Positions 1 through 31,200 of a stretch of 64,000 bases of DNA are shown here, piece by piece. The notes below the pieces were generated by a model, which saw only the letters and a program-made list of their open reading frames with translations, had not been told where the DNA came from and did not search any database. Position numbers and translations under genes: made by a program. Position 1 is the first letter of the stretch. The number at the start of each line of letters is the position of its first letter. The stretch is from Allacma fusca (Eukaryota; Arthropoda; Collembola; Symphypleona; Sminthuridae): positions 45,583,415 through 45,647,414 of the forward strand of contig OX359249.1 of assembly GCA_947179485.1 (NCBI GenBank), read 5' to 3'.

Positions 1-93
1 GAATATTTTGACCAGGTTTCTGCGTATGGTGGCATGGTTGAAGTCTATATATCTCCCTTTTTTGATGGTAATAATGCTGTTTTTACGTCACAG

Positions 94-16765
<16,672 letters not shown>

Positions 16766-19089
16766 TCTATAGCTGATGGCTGTGTAGTGCCATCAACTAT
16801 GATAATCACCTATCGGACAGCATTCTGTCCAATTCACTTTCTTACGTATGGAATTCCAGAAGACGTTCATTCCAGAACATCCCGTCGTTTTGCCTTTTAA
16901 TTCTACTATCGTTCGCCGCACTGAGGTCTCTGTGTTGGGATGTGTTTTTTAAACATGGTTTTTTAAGCATAAACTCGCAATATTGTACTAATATTATTAC
17001 GCACTACAAAAACGTGGCCAAATGTAAGTAATGTAAAGGAAACTGTAAATTACTATTACTATGATATAGCTTGGTTATTATAGAATTCAAACCGGAAGAC
17101 GTTTGAAGTAGCTTTAAAATTATAAGCTAGCCAACTGAGCAGCAGAGACATACTGACCACAGTGTTGGAACCACTGAGCTAAGGTAGTGCATGTGACATT
17201 TGAAAGCAAAATAGTTGCAAAAGAGGTTTTCATAGTTGCCTCTGACCTATTAGCTACTTTGAGTATTTCAAAAGTTAAAAATTTTAGAAGTATTTATTTC
17301 GTTTATATTGTCGAGTATATAAATTGTCTTATTATTTTTAACAAAATTATTACAAAGCACTTGAGGTATTGAGCAACATACTTTGCTTCAGCATTACGGT
17401 TGTTTTGTATGGCTGTGAGTACGTTTCATTTTTTTAAACATTCTTTAACAGCAGCAGCAATATGAAAACACATGATTTGGGGTTTTATTATTTTTTTATT
17501 AAGTTTTAGTCTTTGTATAAGCAATATTTTTCTGCGTTAATATTTAATAATTATATTCATTGTTATTAACTTTGTACTTTAAGTTTGTCGTTACTAATTA
17601 CAGTAGTATTGTGTACACCCGGATTGTGTAAGGTAATTAGTAATTACCACGCGAAGTAACATTTTTAACGAATTCCAAAAGTATAACAAGGTGTTGAAGC
17701 ATTCACTGTATTGGTGAATGTTGAATTAATTGATTTAATTTTTGTCAACTACTGCAGTAGCCGTCCTGTAAATGAAACATTCCAGTAGAATATAATGCGT
17801 GATTTTAGTATTCCAAATCTACATTAATGGGTATTTCTGCAATATTTATAGTATAAAATATCATCTGCATTCTAAGCTTGCATTGACAAGAAATTCATTT
17901 AGTGTGAACGGGAATCGCTTGTAAGATATGCAAGAGAGAATGATTTTTGTAATTATTTATGCTAACAAAGGACTGTTTTTAAAATGTTGTAGCCAGTCCA
18001 TATGGAACCGTAGAACTGAAGATCTTTTAGCGATGGCATTGAAATCTCAGCTCATTAATATTGTGGAGTCAGGCTATACCTAACATATGTTATTTTACTT
18101 GAGGAATTTGAAAAAAATATCTATAAAGCGTTGCTAAGAATGCAATGTCTACTGTTATTAACGTTGTAATAATACGTGGAAGTGAATTAGGATAAGATTA
18201 TTTCCATCCATTGAATGAGACCTCATTACGTCCTTCACCATTCATTGAATATTGTAATTGTATGGGAAGTTATTCGAGACATGGGATACGAGAAACTCTG
18301 CCGTTCAAGTTCTCATACGATTTTATTGGGCGTTTGTGGGACGATGATTTATTGTATTTCATATTTTCATGCTCCATGTCTTACGAAGTTTCCTTCAGAT
18401 GCTACTGTATTACTAATACTAAATTCTGTCAAATTTAGTAACAATAATTATAAGAAGAGACATTCCTTACAAATTTGTAGAATGTAGTTAGTACATGCAC
18501 TGATTTGATTTTGTAGTCATGTGTCAACGTGTCGTATTATTTAAGAGTGCAAAATGTACGTTCTTACGCAATATTACTTTTATGTTGCAATAATTAGTCA
18601 AACAAGACGTTCAACTTTCAAAAGGACATGATGAACATGTTTGTTGAAACCCGACCTAAGTAAGACAGCCTTTGATACCGTATTTCGAAGATTTAATTGA
18701 AATCTTGCTAGCTAACTGAAAAGCTAACAATGACACTAAATCAGTGGCGTGGTGTGGTAACAGGGGTATCTTGTGTTTCAAGAATTATTAATATTGTTAC
18801 GGATTGTTGTGAAAATTATCAGTATCTATACATTCCAGTTTACCAGACTGTATTTCATTATAAATATTGGGGGTTTAGTAGTATTTAAGGTTCCCCCTAA
18901 TTCTTGTGATTTCGATGTACTTTTAAGGAACATTGGGAGGTTGCTTTGACATAGATGTTATAATTATGATTTAATTAACGTTACTTTTTGAATAAGCTAG
19001 GTGATTTCAATATTTGAAAAACGTTACTAAAAAATTTTTGTTCACTGCATACTAATTCTTCCTCTGTTAAATAATTATTTTGTGGAACA

Positions 19090-19155
19090 ATTAATTTCCG
19101 AAATTTTCGGAATTAATTTGTTGGGTTATATTTGTGCACTTATGCACAAATATAA
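19090..19155. repeat. Two adjacent hairpins in the neurobeachin 3' flank
   Basis: The first inverted repeat is 19090-19117 (arms centred on TCCGAAA/TTTCGGA, one bulge). The second has 13-bp perfect arms at 19126-19138 and 19143-19155 with a 4-nt loop CTTA. Confidence 0.8.
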
Positions 19156-19468
19156 ACTAACTAAATTTTTGGTTTTATTTTATGACTATCAGAGGTGTTG
19201 CAGCTCAATGTTTCTGACTTTGTTTTGGGCCGAATTCTTGAACCAATTCCAGAATAATTAACGATTTTTTGTTTGTTTTGTATAAAATGATGACCTTGTT
19301 CCTGACTCGCTATTTCCGTAAACTACTGTCGATTTTACTACGTATTTTAAGTACAAAAGCAACCATTAAAGCATAGCACGAATTATTAATGTAATTTTGA
19401 TGGCAGAGGCTAATTGAAATGTGCATAATATGTATAGAGTTATCATCTTGAGAACGGAGATAACATGT

Positions 19469-19474
19469 AATAAA
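19469..19474 (+). terminator. Candidate polyadenylation signal for neurobeachin
   Basis: This is the first AATAAA I found on the plus strand after the neurobeachin stop, 2.7 kb downstream. A second lies at 20003-20008. Non-canonical signals could be used earlier, so use of this one is only a guess. Confidence 0.25.
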
Positions 19475-22400
19475 ATTGCTAAAAAATTCTGTTCAGAAAT
19501 TTCGGAGCTTGAAACAAGCCAAACTAGTAATTAACAAGTGAAGACGATGATAAGTATTATACAGAATTAATTCATGACTATTAGAGGACTCGTAAGATAT
19601 ATTTCTAGGCAGGATGTGAATTTAGGAAGTCCATTCTCGCCTGTCTATTTGCTTCAAGTGGTACGGAGGACTTTAATAATAATAATAATACTTCAATATT
19701 TAAAGTTTATGACGATAAGAATTATGAAGAAATAGGGTGAAGAATGTGCATAGTGTAACAATTGTAACTTCTTGGTGACAAGTAATTTATATGAGCCGCT
19801 ATTTTACAATGTATGCATGCATTTTACTATTTGACGAAATCCTAAAGATTTCATTGGACAAAAGATAACTATTCAGATTCTTGCAGATAATATGCTTAAA
19901 CCGTATAGGTTAAGTAAATGTATAAAAATTATACCTGAGTGCATAATGTAATTAAATTGAATTGCTTCATTGATGAGTACTTTTCTGCACATTTAAAAGT
20001 GAAATAAATTTAGATAATTCTAAGAAAGATTGCAAAGAAAAGACGAACATAATAATAATAGTAATTATTACAGTCTCAATGACTTCATTAATACTTTCAA
20101 CCTCATTGAAGGACACTAGAGAGATAGTTTTATTTGTAAGGTGTATACAACTTCAATACCTATATTTACTCGTTTAAATTACTGTGGGGGTCACAGTGAA
20201 AGAAAATACCATGCAATTATTTGTGCGACAATTTTGATTAAGGAAGTTGAGTCAGTTGCTAACACCATAGTTAGTTCAAATTTTGCTGTTGAGGTAGATG
20301 TATGTTACTAATAATGAAATCATTTGCAATTTATAGTATAATATTGCCTCAGGCGCTGATTGACATGGATAGTTAAAAGAAAACTGAATATGAATTCTAT
20401 ACTTACATTTGCTAAGAAGTCTGGCTGAACAGATCGTGTCGTTGGAAGGAAATAATGTTTCTTTCCATTACTCTGATCTGTAGCTAAAACTCTTCTCTTA
20501 GTTACTGCTAAATCACTTCTTCCCCTTGTGTTTTATCAGACTAGAAGGTGTTACAGCGCATTTTATGTAAATATAAATTTTAACCATCTTGTAAATACTT
20601 GTAAGTTATACGATGACATTTTCAACTAACAAATCGACTGGTAGTTTACAAAAAAATAATTAAAACGTATGTTACAGAAATGCAGTGATCAAAATGAAAC
20701 CACTGTTGCTTACACATTATTCAAGTTGTCCTGTCATTAATAATTTTGCATTTGCATCTTGGTTTTACATGACTTTCCGTCTCCGTTCTTGCAACTAGCA
20801 TAAAAAAACCCTTACCATTTCTGGGAGCGAACCAACCTTCCTTCCGGCATTCAATGTCTTCGTTAATGAACTTAGAAACCGTCAAGTTTACGACATAATT
20901 GTTTCGTGCCTGCGTAAGACTTACTGGAAACCTTTTTGAAGATTATTAAAGAAGTTATAGGTTTTCGGATTACTACTGTTTTATGGCAATGATAAGCTGC
21001 CACGACGTCCTTCAGTGTCTAGTAGTATAGAAAATTAATCCATGCAGTAGTCCGACGTTTGTTTCTTTCCTTGTTGTTTAGAATTTTAGTCTTGCCTGTG
21101 TTCAATCAACGGCTTATTCTGACTTATTTTTATCCATTCATTTAACGCTAATCAGATTCAGAGTGCTCTTTATTTTCCTGCACAGCATTAGGATTGGATA
21201 TTGATCTGGAACGTTGAAGTTTGATGGTTCGGTCAGGATCCATAAAACGTTTCAAGGTTTCTGTTGTCAACATTGTGTCATTTTTTTCTCCCGAGGAAGC
21301 TAAAAAATTGATATTACTCAGTTGAAGCGTGCATTCAATGTCAGTACTTTATTCAGATGTGAAGCTGAGAGGGCGTACTTCATCCTTGAAGCAATCGATC
21401 GGGACATCAAATGAAAGAGGATAGTAATGTATTCGTCTAGACTACGGCAAAATAGGAATTTAGTAGACGGAGGGCCGTTTTCTGCTAATGAATTTGCACT
21501 CGAGAAGGCATAGGTAGAGGATTGAGTGTCTATGAGCCATGCCAGGCAGCTGAGAAAGAAAGGCAATGACAAGCCGCCGCTGTTCGTTAAAATGAGCTTA
21601 ATTATTATTGGACTTAAGAGTTAAATACCTTTACAAGTGTTTGCACAATCAGTCAAGACCTGGAAATTTTAAAGAGGCTTAATAAGTAGGTCTGTAGCAT
21701 TAAATTGATGCAGGAATGTTTCCTCAATGTAGAATAATTAACTGTTCATTACTTACTACTTATTAGTTGAACTAATGAGATACGTACAGATACAACTATA
21801 TTTTATATAATTATAAAATCAGAGGCATAACTCCCCGCACAACCATGACAGAGTTCTCCTCATTACTACGACATTAAGGAACTCATCTTGCCACCTCAAC
21901 TCAACCGGCAGCTGGTTACAAGTTCGCAATATCTTGTGACCTTGCGTACACATGGTTTTAAGATTTTAATCATCCAGATACTCCTGTAGACACTACTTAT
22001 AACATGGCATTTTGTCATAAAATTAGAGAAGCTTCAAAGTAACATCTGTAAATAAAGCAGGTTGCCTTTCTTGCGTTAAACCTGTATCCTGCAAGATAGA
22101 CTGAGGCTTAACCTTTGAAGAATTTAATGATAATAATGATATTGCAGAGGTTTTCCAGACTTTATATATCATCCGGCGTTTACCTTCCACGGAGGCGGTA
22201 TTGTTTTCAATTTGCCAAGACAAATCCTCATCAGCCGAGGTTTTATCAAATGCTTGGGGCCAATTCATTAATTTCCTTACAAATATTATTTTATTTTCTA
22301 AGTAAATCTGCGGTCGATTCACGTAGCCAGCTGCTCCTTATTTCCTCCAATGCGCATCACACTAACGAGTCCCAAAAGATGAAACAACGTTGTTTGCGGG

Positions 22401-25400
22401 TTCATGGAATTTTCACTGTTTGTCATTTCTAAGAGGTTTTCTCCCTGTGGAAACTGAATGTTTATTGTTTGTCATGTAAACCAGTTTTAAAACAAATTTA
22501 ATCATTAATAACACTTTTATAACTCGTCCCTCATGTAATTCCGAGAAAACATGGGGTTCACGGAGCTACATTTACTACATTGCTGAAGAAATTCAGTACG
22601 TATGTACATATGTACAGGAGTGAATCCTAGCCTGGGACTACGCTTCTTGGCATCCACTCTTTGAGTTCTCTTTCCTCTTTTATGTCTCAGTGCTGTTAAA
22701 CTCATTTGTTCCGAAATATAATCAAAAGGAAAGGGCCAAGCTCTGTGAAACACTTAAATACGGCATACATTATGTGCATGCAATTTAGTACGTATGCACC
22801 TACATCTTACGATACAAAAGGTGGAATAGGTGAGAATCGAGGTAAAATAAACTTGTGAATTTGTAGTCCATACATATATTTACGTAATTACATCGGCATG
22901 TATGCTGCAATAAAAATAGTCCCAAAAATCCACGTATTTTAGACCAGTGCTTCTTGCAGTATTCATATATGGTAATTCATTTTGGACCATAGTGCTGGCT
23001 GAAATATGCATCATTACCTAATGCAATGAAAGTGAACACACGAGCTGGAAGACATTCATCTGGAAATGATTTGAATTGAATACACGCCTTTCTTTTCCCG
23101 CACGCACTGAATTTTATTTGAACAAATGACAGAATCAGAGCGATCACACATTTAGTCATATTTGAAAAGATAAGCAAGCACTCGCAAGTCCTTTTAAATA
23201 AATTATTTGTGTACATATTCATTTACAATTTCATAGTTTCTTTTCACGCAATAATAAGCATTCCATATACTCATTTCATTAATTTGTTCTGTAAGTACTT
23301 TACACTGTCAACGTCTCTTGTGTTTTTCTCCCTTCCGTAGAATTTCCTTTTTGCTTGGGTGCTAAGTATAGTATGTATGTACATATATATGTATGTATGC
23401 ATTATGTATGTAATTCATGCGATTTCCCTATTTTATAACACGAAGTACCTCACTTACACTTACGTAATTCTAATTAATTATTATTTATTTCCTCTTAAAG
23501 CTTTGACCTAATACCTTTGAGCTATTACATATTTTAGTTGTACGCAAATATGGAACGTAAATACTAAAAATCCGATTAATCGATTCTGTAACAGTGGTTA
23601 CTGTTGTACTTACATCTTACATTATACGTGCTATATAATACAATCACGTGTATCACTTTCACTTTTTGTCATATTGGCTTCACTGAAAAATTCGAAACCA
23701 ATCTTTCATCTCCAATGTACATACTGAAAATTTAACAAATACAACAAGAAAGTCAACTTCATCTGGCCAGGATCGGTCTTGATTTAGTGCCTGAATTTTG
23801 GGTTTGCTGCAAAAACACGATAAATGTCATACATTTTTTTCTACGTATTTAAAAAAAAGAGATGGTATGGATTCTCTGTGGAGCCCAACCGATGTTTATA
23901 TACATTTTAAAAGTAATAAGATTGTATATTATAAGCAAGATTACTATGTATATAGACTCTCTTGAAGAAAATTTTTATTTGTCTCGTGATTTGTGAATCG
24001 TGAGTCATGCACAAACCAATCCTCACAAAGCCAGCGCTACACAGAAGGCCTGACCAAGTTTACACCTTCTGTATAATATATAATTCGGGTGAATCCTATA
24101 AACATACGTTACATTATATACGATGTCTTAACGCTCGACAGAGTCAGATTTGACTACAAGTAATTTCGCAGAAGCGGAATCTCGTACCATCGCATGCGTT
24201 CTCGACATGCACAATTAATTACTTATTTTGATAATACATTACTCTTCACGTCTGATTAGAAAGTGATAAGTACTACACACAACTATCAATTTTACTAAGG
24301 GAAGGGAGTATTACATTTGCAGTCAAGTTCGAGAGGATTTAATATCATCACAGTAATACAATAAAATCAATACGATATCTGACAACAACTTTCCAGTTTC
24401 CTGCTATCTCAGTATCCTCACATAAAGATTTGAAAATTGTTGTATTGTAGTGTGGTGTATGTAATCGGTAATGGTGGTACTTGCAGTCAAACTACATATA
24501 TTGAGGGCAAGAGACAACCCATTGTATATCATACGACATCCGCGTAGGATTTACTTTGATTTTCACACAATACAGGATTTGACATTTCTGCTACTTTGAT
24601 TCAAGTTAATGCATTCCTCCGTTAATAACGACAACAAATAATATGATTTCGAAGATGCACTGCTATTGTGCGAACAGCACAAATTATTTTGGTTTGAATG
24701 CTCTATGTTTACAATGATTCGCTTTCATTTATACACCCATGGCAAAACTGTGATTTTCTTATTTTAAGATATTTGAACTGAAGTTTTGGAATGCATTAAG
24801 CGACATTTCTTTCGAAGTGACAACGGAAAATTGTACTAATATGCAAATAAACACAAATATTGGGAAATACGAAAAAAAGAGATGGATACGACCGACATAT
24901 GAGTAGCAAATATATGGTAAACCTTGCAGGCTTCAGGAAAATGCAGTTCATCGCAGACCGCAAGTTGGCTTTAAAAATAATTGAAATTCTGCGGTTCTGT
25001 TAAGTTGCTTTGTGGGTCTTATCCATCACCTTCTGTATTTATTTACTCTTGCCATTCAGACTTAATTTGAATGTCAGATTCGTAAAAAGGAAACCTTCTA
25101 CTTAGCTTGTTACAATAGCAAGTAATCATATTTACAAAATAATCAAGCACCAACACGGTATTTGAAATTGTATGGTAACAAAGGACAGCATGCAATCATG
25201 CAACTGTACTCTGGGTAAATAGTGAGTATAATCACCACCGTGAACGACAGAATCTCTTCCTCGACAAATGAGTATGCTCATACGGACGTATTAGCTACAG
25301 AAAACCTGTTTTCTCCAGTCAAATTCCAACTCTGATGGGTGTAGTAGCTGGGATCTAATACTTCAGATATTTTCTTGTACATAGTTCACGCGCATTCCTA

Positions 25401-27558
25401 TTCTGCGTTTATATTTTCTCCATCAAGGATGGCGATGACACCGAAACCTTGAGATTTTTCTTAGAGGGCGAAAGCATACATACGGGAAAAATTCATGCTT
25501 CAATAGCATCTGTCTCTTTGGTTTACATTCACTTCAATGGGAACTGGATGCAGCATAGCTGCAGAAGATACAACACAATTTTACCAAAAAATTGTATATT
25601 GTGTATTGTCTAAAGCTCAGATATCGTAAGTGCAAAGTCGATTACACATTCGCTATTTTCATCTTTTCGTCGAATATTTTTCAAGCAACGAAGAGCACGC
25701 AAAGGAAGTTAAAATGGCGGAGCTTGGCATTTATCATCAATAAATTCAAACCTTCATAGTCATCAATGTTATCTGATGAGGATGTGTACAGATCAGAAGA
25801 TCCTTGTCTGCACATCCAGAGTTACACAGAAAATTTGTTAAAAGAAGCAAGCAAAACAAATAGTTTTAGAATGGGCAAAAGTAGCTTAAGCATAACAATA
25901 AGCTGACCTTATAGGTGTAAACGATCCGTAGCATTAAATAGCATTAGGCAGAATTTGTCAGAAGCATAGATAAAATGATTTACAAATATTAGAATCGTTG
26001 TCTACAATCCTCAATCATCTTACAGTCAGCCCAAGAATTAGGTCAAATAGAAATGCGCCTATCAGTATTACATAATTACATGGTACACAAGCTACGATTT
26101 ACATTATTTGATCAAGTCAAATCTATGTGTACATATTATTATTACCTAATTCTTATTACATTATTATACTAATAAATACCTCTGCATAAGCAGTTATCCA
26201 ATATTGAATCGTAGCCACAAGTAGACTCCAGAAGAACAAAAATATATGGATATTTTAGCAGCTTTGTAGTTTGTGACGCACTCATTAATAAAATTAGAGA
26301 TACCCATGCCGGTCAGAATAGGTAAAATATATTACACCATGATTTGACATAGAGTTCCGTTTTAACGATGCTGTCAGTCCAGTCGCTAAATAATATTAAT
26401 ACCCTCATAAGGATAATTAGCATCTGAAATTTTGCACTCGTAATTGCTCAATATAATCTAGTAGTTTTAAATCTTCTTGAAGATAATAAATAGTATTTTC
26501 GTTTCAGAGCTTTGCAAAGCAATTCATTGTATCCTATATACCTCATTACAATTCCGTGTCAAATTGAGATAATAATTAAAAGCAAGAAAGAAGGCAAACT
26601 CAGGGAGATCAAATAAATAAATAAACATCTACACAGAGCAAAAATAATGAACCAAAAACAACGACAGTTGTATTGATTTTATTCGTGATCGTTTAATGAC
26701 ATATGTTGACAACTTAAAAGGATAGAACTATAGCGTGGCTTCTCATAGGAAATTTCACCTTATACTGAAAAATAAACTAGAAAATCATGCGGTAAAATTA
26801 TAAATAATTGCTCATACAACTATGAATCATGACAAACGACAAGTAAAAAATGTTACTGTACAAGGTGGTTTACAACTCATGTCATATGGTAAAATAAAGT
26901 CACAAATACACTTCAAACAGCCGAATGAAACAGAATGATGACACTTGTAAGGAACATGCAGGTTCATGTCCACTCTTAGCACAAAAGTTACACAATAATT
27001 ATGCACTGCAGAGGACTTGCTGAAGCTGCAAAACACAATGTTTTGTAACTGAGACTAAACATAATTCACAATGATAGCATTGCATTGGTTACACTCTTGC
27101 TTTTACTCAAAGGTTATTTTCCTTTGCAAAGTTAGTTTTTTTTTCTTGATATGCCGTCGACAGCCACCATCAAAGAAGGAATATTGGTAGTGTTCAAGGT
27201 AGCAATCTGCGTGATAGTTTTTAACACTTTTGGGTAACATGTACATTAGGAGAAATGGGGATCTCTGTAATCTGTAACTTGCATTAATACGACTCGTCTA
27301 TTTTTTTTTACTATTAAACATACACTTGTCACTGGAAAATGCAAGCGTTTGAAATTAAAGTGACTGTCCGACGACGACGGTAGCCGCCTCTTTTTGTAAT
27401 AATAGTTTCTTCCGTACAAGTATATGATTACATTATTACGACAAAAATACATACACATTATAAGTATTATATCATTTACAATGATTCGTAATTATTTACA
27501 TAACAGAATAAGATTGAAAATCGAAAAGTAGTAATTACTTCAAATTATCTACGTTTTT

Positions 27559-27564
27559 TTTATT
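27559..27564 (-). terminator. Candidate polyadenylation signal for UBL3
   Basis: This is the first minus-strand AATAAA below the UBL3 stop codon, giving a 3' UTR of roughly 0.7 kb. It is placed by motif and position only. Confidence 0.35.
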
Positions 27565-28223
27565 AAGAATACACAGTGACTAAAATGAACGATGCCAGAC
27601 GTAACGAATGAATTATTTCTATTTTGTAAGTATTACGTACTTCGTATAATATTTATCTTAAATACTACCAAACGTTCATATCATTGCCTTCATCACGTTC
27701 ATATACAGTTCGAATATTATCAACTTCGCCTTCAAAATCAGCCACGCTACAACATGTAAGGGTTATTTACTCTCTATTGGTAATCATAAACTATATGGGC
27801 ATATAACAGATATCATAATTTTCGGTTACCATACTTCTTTTTCCATGAGAAATCGCATCCATTGTAATGTACAGGAGAATGACTTGGCTTTGATTTCTTT
27901 GACAATCAGTAGTAGAGGAAACTGTTGACTTGTTAAACATGTGTGATGCGGCTTCTGCTTTTACTGCGGATCATATATCAGACGAAGTAATGACGACGGT
28001 GAGAGATTGAGTTGGGTAATTCAAATATAGATATAGAGTTGTATTGCCTATCCTTAAAATATGTATTAATGGAAGGAAGGAGAGATTTTTCTTCAATATA
28101 CATTGCGAACAAAAGAATGAGGATGACTTGAACGAAAAAACGTGAATTTAGCAATTCAGTTCATTCTCGTTTGGGAGGGGGTATATAGACTCGGCAATTT
28201 CTTTTTCGCACGTTTACAATCCA

Positions 28224-28285
28224 TTATAAAATACAGCACCCTGCACAGCAGCTACTGCTTCCTGTCTTCGACTTCTGCCGTTGGT
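28224..28285 (-). CDS. Ubl3: UBL3 terminal coding exon (CAAX tail)
   Basis: It follows a TTTTTCAG acceptor on the minus strand. Two bases complete a D codon, then come QRQKSKTGSSSCCAGCCIL and TAA at 28226-28224. The frame is fixed by the GQR/REKTG...CC-IL pattern of known UBL3 tails. Confidence 0.93.
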
Positions 28286-31200
28286 CTGAAAAACATCAAC
28301 AACATTTGATCAACCTTCTTCCCATCACTTACATTCTCGTGGACACATTAAATTCACAAAGGAGGCCTTTAAGCAAGGACACCAGACACCGCGCACAGCC
28401 CGCTCATTAACTTAAAATGGCATTTAAAAGAAACTCTCCACATTAATTCTACCCATCCATTCACTTGTTTATGTTGTGTTTATTCCTTTATTCCCTTGAA
28501 GCTGAATTTAAATGTTTCATTTAGACAGTTCCAGTTTTATTCGAGAGATATTTCCAGGAAACGATGGACACAAGCACATATTACATGTGCTCGTGGAGTC
28601 GTTTTTCAGTACATTTGGAACAACTCAGAAAATGAAGCCTCACAGGAAATGGTAATCGCAAAAAGTTAAAATACAAGAACAGCAATCATGTTACAACTAC
28701 TCCTAATGAAATCATACCTCACTTAAATGACTGACATTTTAATGCTCCCATAATTCTGAAAGATAGCGGTGAACTCAGTAATAGACACGGATGAACTGTT
28801 AACCTCATTTTACAAACTGAAAAATGTACTACTGTCAATATTGCGGAATCAATATCATATAAATTCTTCCCTTTATTTTAACAAAAAAAAATACGTATCC
28901 TCTCTACAGCTTATTTTCCTCCGAATGGTACATTAAAAGCTGAAAGATGAACTGGTAACGGTAGCCTACTACTCCATAGAAGTGTAATATGTGTAAAAAA
29001 AATGGAACATTATATCTATATTCTATACAGAAAATTTCAGCTCATTTTACACGAGAAGAGGTAGTCAGAGACAGTTATAGTGTTGCTGGGATTTTTTTTA
29101 CTACTGCCTATTATACGTAACAACCCATGCAGAGATTGCAAAAACGTGAATCTTAGACACAGTTTTGCACTCATCGGCATTTTAAATAGACAGAAGTTGC
29201 TACGACTCAAAGTAGCTTAACAGTGTTATATGGACTCCTGAAAAATTAATGAGCTTCCTTAAATATCATACAACTGTGGTTTTAAACGTTTTTACAACCA
29301 AATCTCTTGAATAGTATAGTAGTTTGCAGAGGCTTCTTGATTTCTTTATTAGCATGTAATGCTATTAAAAAAAAACTCCAGAAGAATTTATTGTCTGCAG
29401 CAAGTAAGCAGCAAGTGACTGTGAAAAAGGACCTTTGAAAATTAAAATATTTCTGGAAAACGGAGTTTTACACAACTGTTCGGGAAATGAGCCGCAGTTG
29501 TTCTATGTCCACGTACATATTATAAGTACGTACTCCTTGCAACTGCAACACATAAAGACGTTACTGCCGGTTGGTGTCTCCAATCAAAAAATGCATGAAT
29601 TTACGAATCAAGTCGGAACAGCTCTTTCAAGGGTGAAACCGATTTGTACAAAGACCAGTTTCTGGCGGAACTGCTTAATCGACCGTGAATACACAAGAAT
29701 TTTTCTCGTCTTCCTTCCCATTAGAAACATTCCTCTTCAATTCCGCGCTTCTCTTCAGCCAGCAATTTGAACTCCTCATTACAGAGTGGATAAAAAAAAA
29801 GCAAGTGAGCAGGAAAATGTCAACCAAGATGGCTTCAGAAAGCCCAACTTGGAGTTTTCGTACTGAATGGTCCTTGTACAAGAGAATGGACTACACTCGG
29901 AATGTAAATCATAAAAATAAATGATTTTCAACATTCTAAGTTTTAAATTAATTGAGCATGATGTGGTAAGGAACTTTATCCCGTAATAATTGTAAAAATA
30001 GTTTCCGGAAGAAAGCGGAGGAATTATATTTTCAAAAAAGTCTCAACCTCAGTAACTTAACTTCTGACCTTTATATATTTCACCCCCTCTCTCAAATCAT
30101 TGCTCCAATTCACTACTAATTCACTAGTCCTCACACAATTGGATACTACGTAATCGTGCATAGAAGCGTAAATCTATTGAGGAAATTCTGATCACTGGAA
30201 CTACCTTCCAATGAGATCTTTTTTTTTTATTTCTAATCCCCAGCCTTGTACAGACGAAAGAAGTATCAATGTATACAAAGACTGATTGCAAGTTAAACCT
30301 ACAAAGGAAACTGACTCTTATCAAATTAATTTAACAACGGCTCTAAGCTAAGTCATTAGACCATGGGTAAATAGGAGCGCCTAAAACTTAACCCTCCAAA
30401 TACTACTTCGGGCTTTACATCAGGAAATCACATAATCCGAAACTCCAGCTTCCTTTCATCTAATACAAAACCTTCACATTAGTTACCCTCGGATTACAAT
30501 ATCAAGCAAGTGTTTGAATGCCAAAAATGCTGTTAAGTACCATCAGTGAACTTGATAGTGTTTGATTATGTCCCCCATTTGTCACTGACGACGACATGGG
30601 CATACAACAATAAAGAATTTATTGATTAAATTTAGCCCGTTCCTCTTCCGCCAGAATAGAATTTGCACACATACTCAAAGAAAAGGGACCATTCAAAAGG
30701 AGAGGTTGAATAATAGTCCAATACTTGGAGCTACTCTCTCTCTCTCTCTCTCTGCAATTAAATTTCGAAATAATTCTGGAGAGCCTACGCAAATCATCAT
30801 CTGCAAACTCGTCGTTGCGACTGTGACGAAATTATTCTTCACAGCTTCCCAGCACAAATATCCATGTAAGGCCAAGGGAAAAGGAAAATCCTTGAATTTC
30901 TAACACACATTGTCTTCTTTTAAGCAAACTGATCAAATTCCTTGAATTCATAGGGTTTATTGCCAATCAGCAAATTGAAGCAAATTCACAGAACGAGGCT
31001 CAACTTGTAACACCATACACTTACATTACTCAATATTATGTAGAGTTGAGATTCGTACGCATCGAAAAGCTAAAACTAACGGGTAGGAGAGATTTGCTGA
31101 TTTCCCTACAAATGAAATCCTTCCTTCAAATATATGACGGGGCGAGAGAGGAACTCGAACGAGCGTCAGCCTGAAATAGAGAGCATATTGTGCTGCGACT

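Larger units (their letters stand above)
16766..28223. other. Convergent intergenic region with the two 3' UTRs
   Basis: About 11.5 kb between the neurobeachin stop and the UBL3 stop. I see no coding region, RNA gene or transposon ends. Candidate plus-strand AATAAA signals for neurobeachin lie at 19469-19474 and 20003-20008. Two adjacent hairpins lie at 19090-19155 and an 8-bp-arm TAATTA-type inverted repeat at 17632-17648. Open frames near 21318-23222 and 26827-27458 (minus) are short and unrecognised. Confidence 0.7.

Noticed and set aside
28224-28285. Alternative frame of the UBL3 last exon reading RSRRQEAVAAVQGAVFYNGL
   Set aside because: It is open to a stop but does not match UBL3. The frame fixed by the previous exon gives the correct cysteine-rich CAAX tail.
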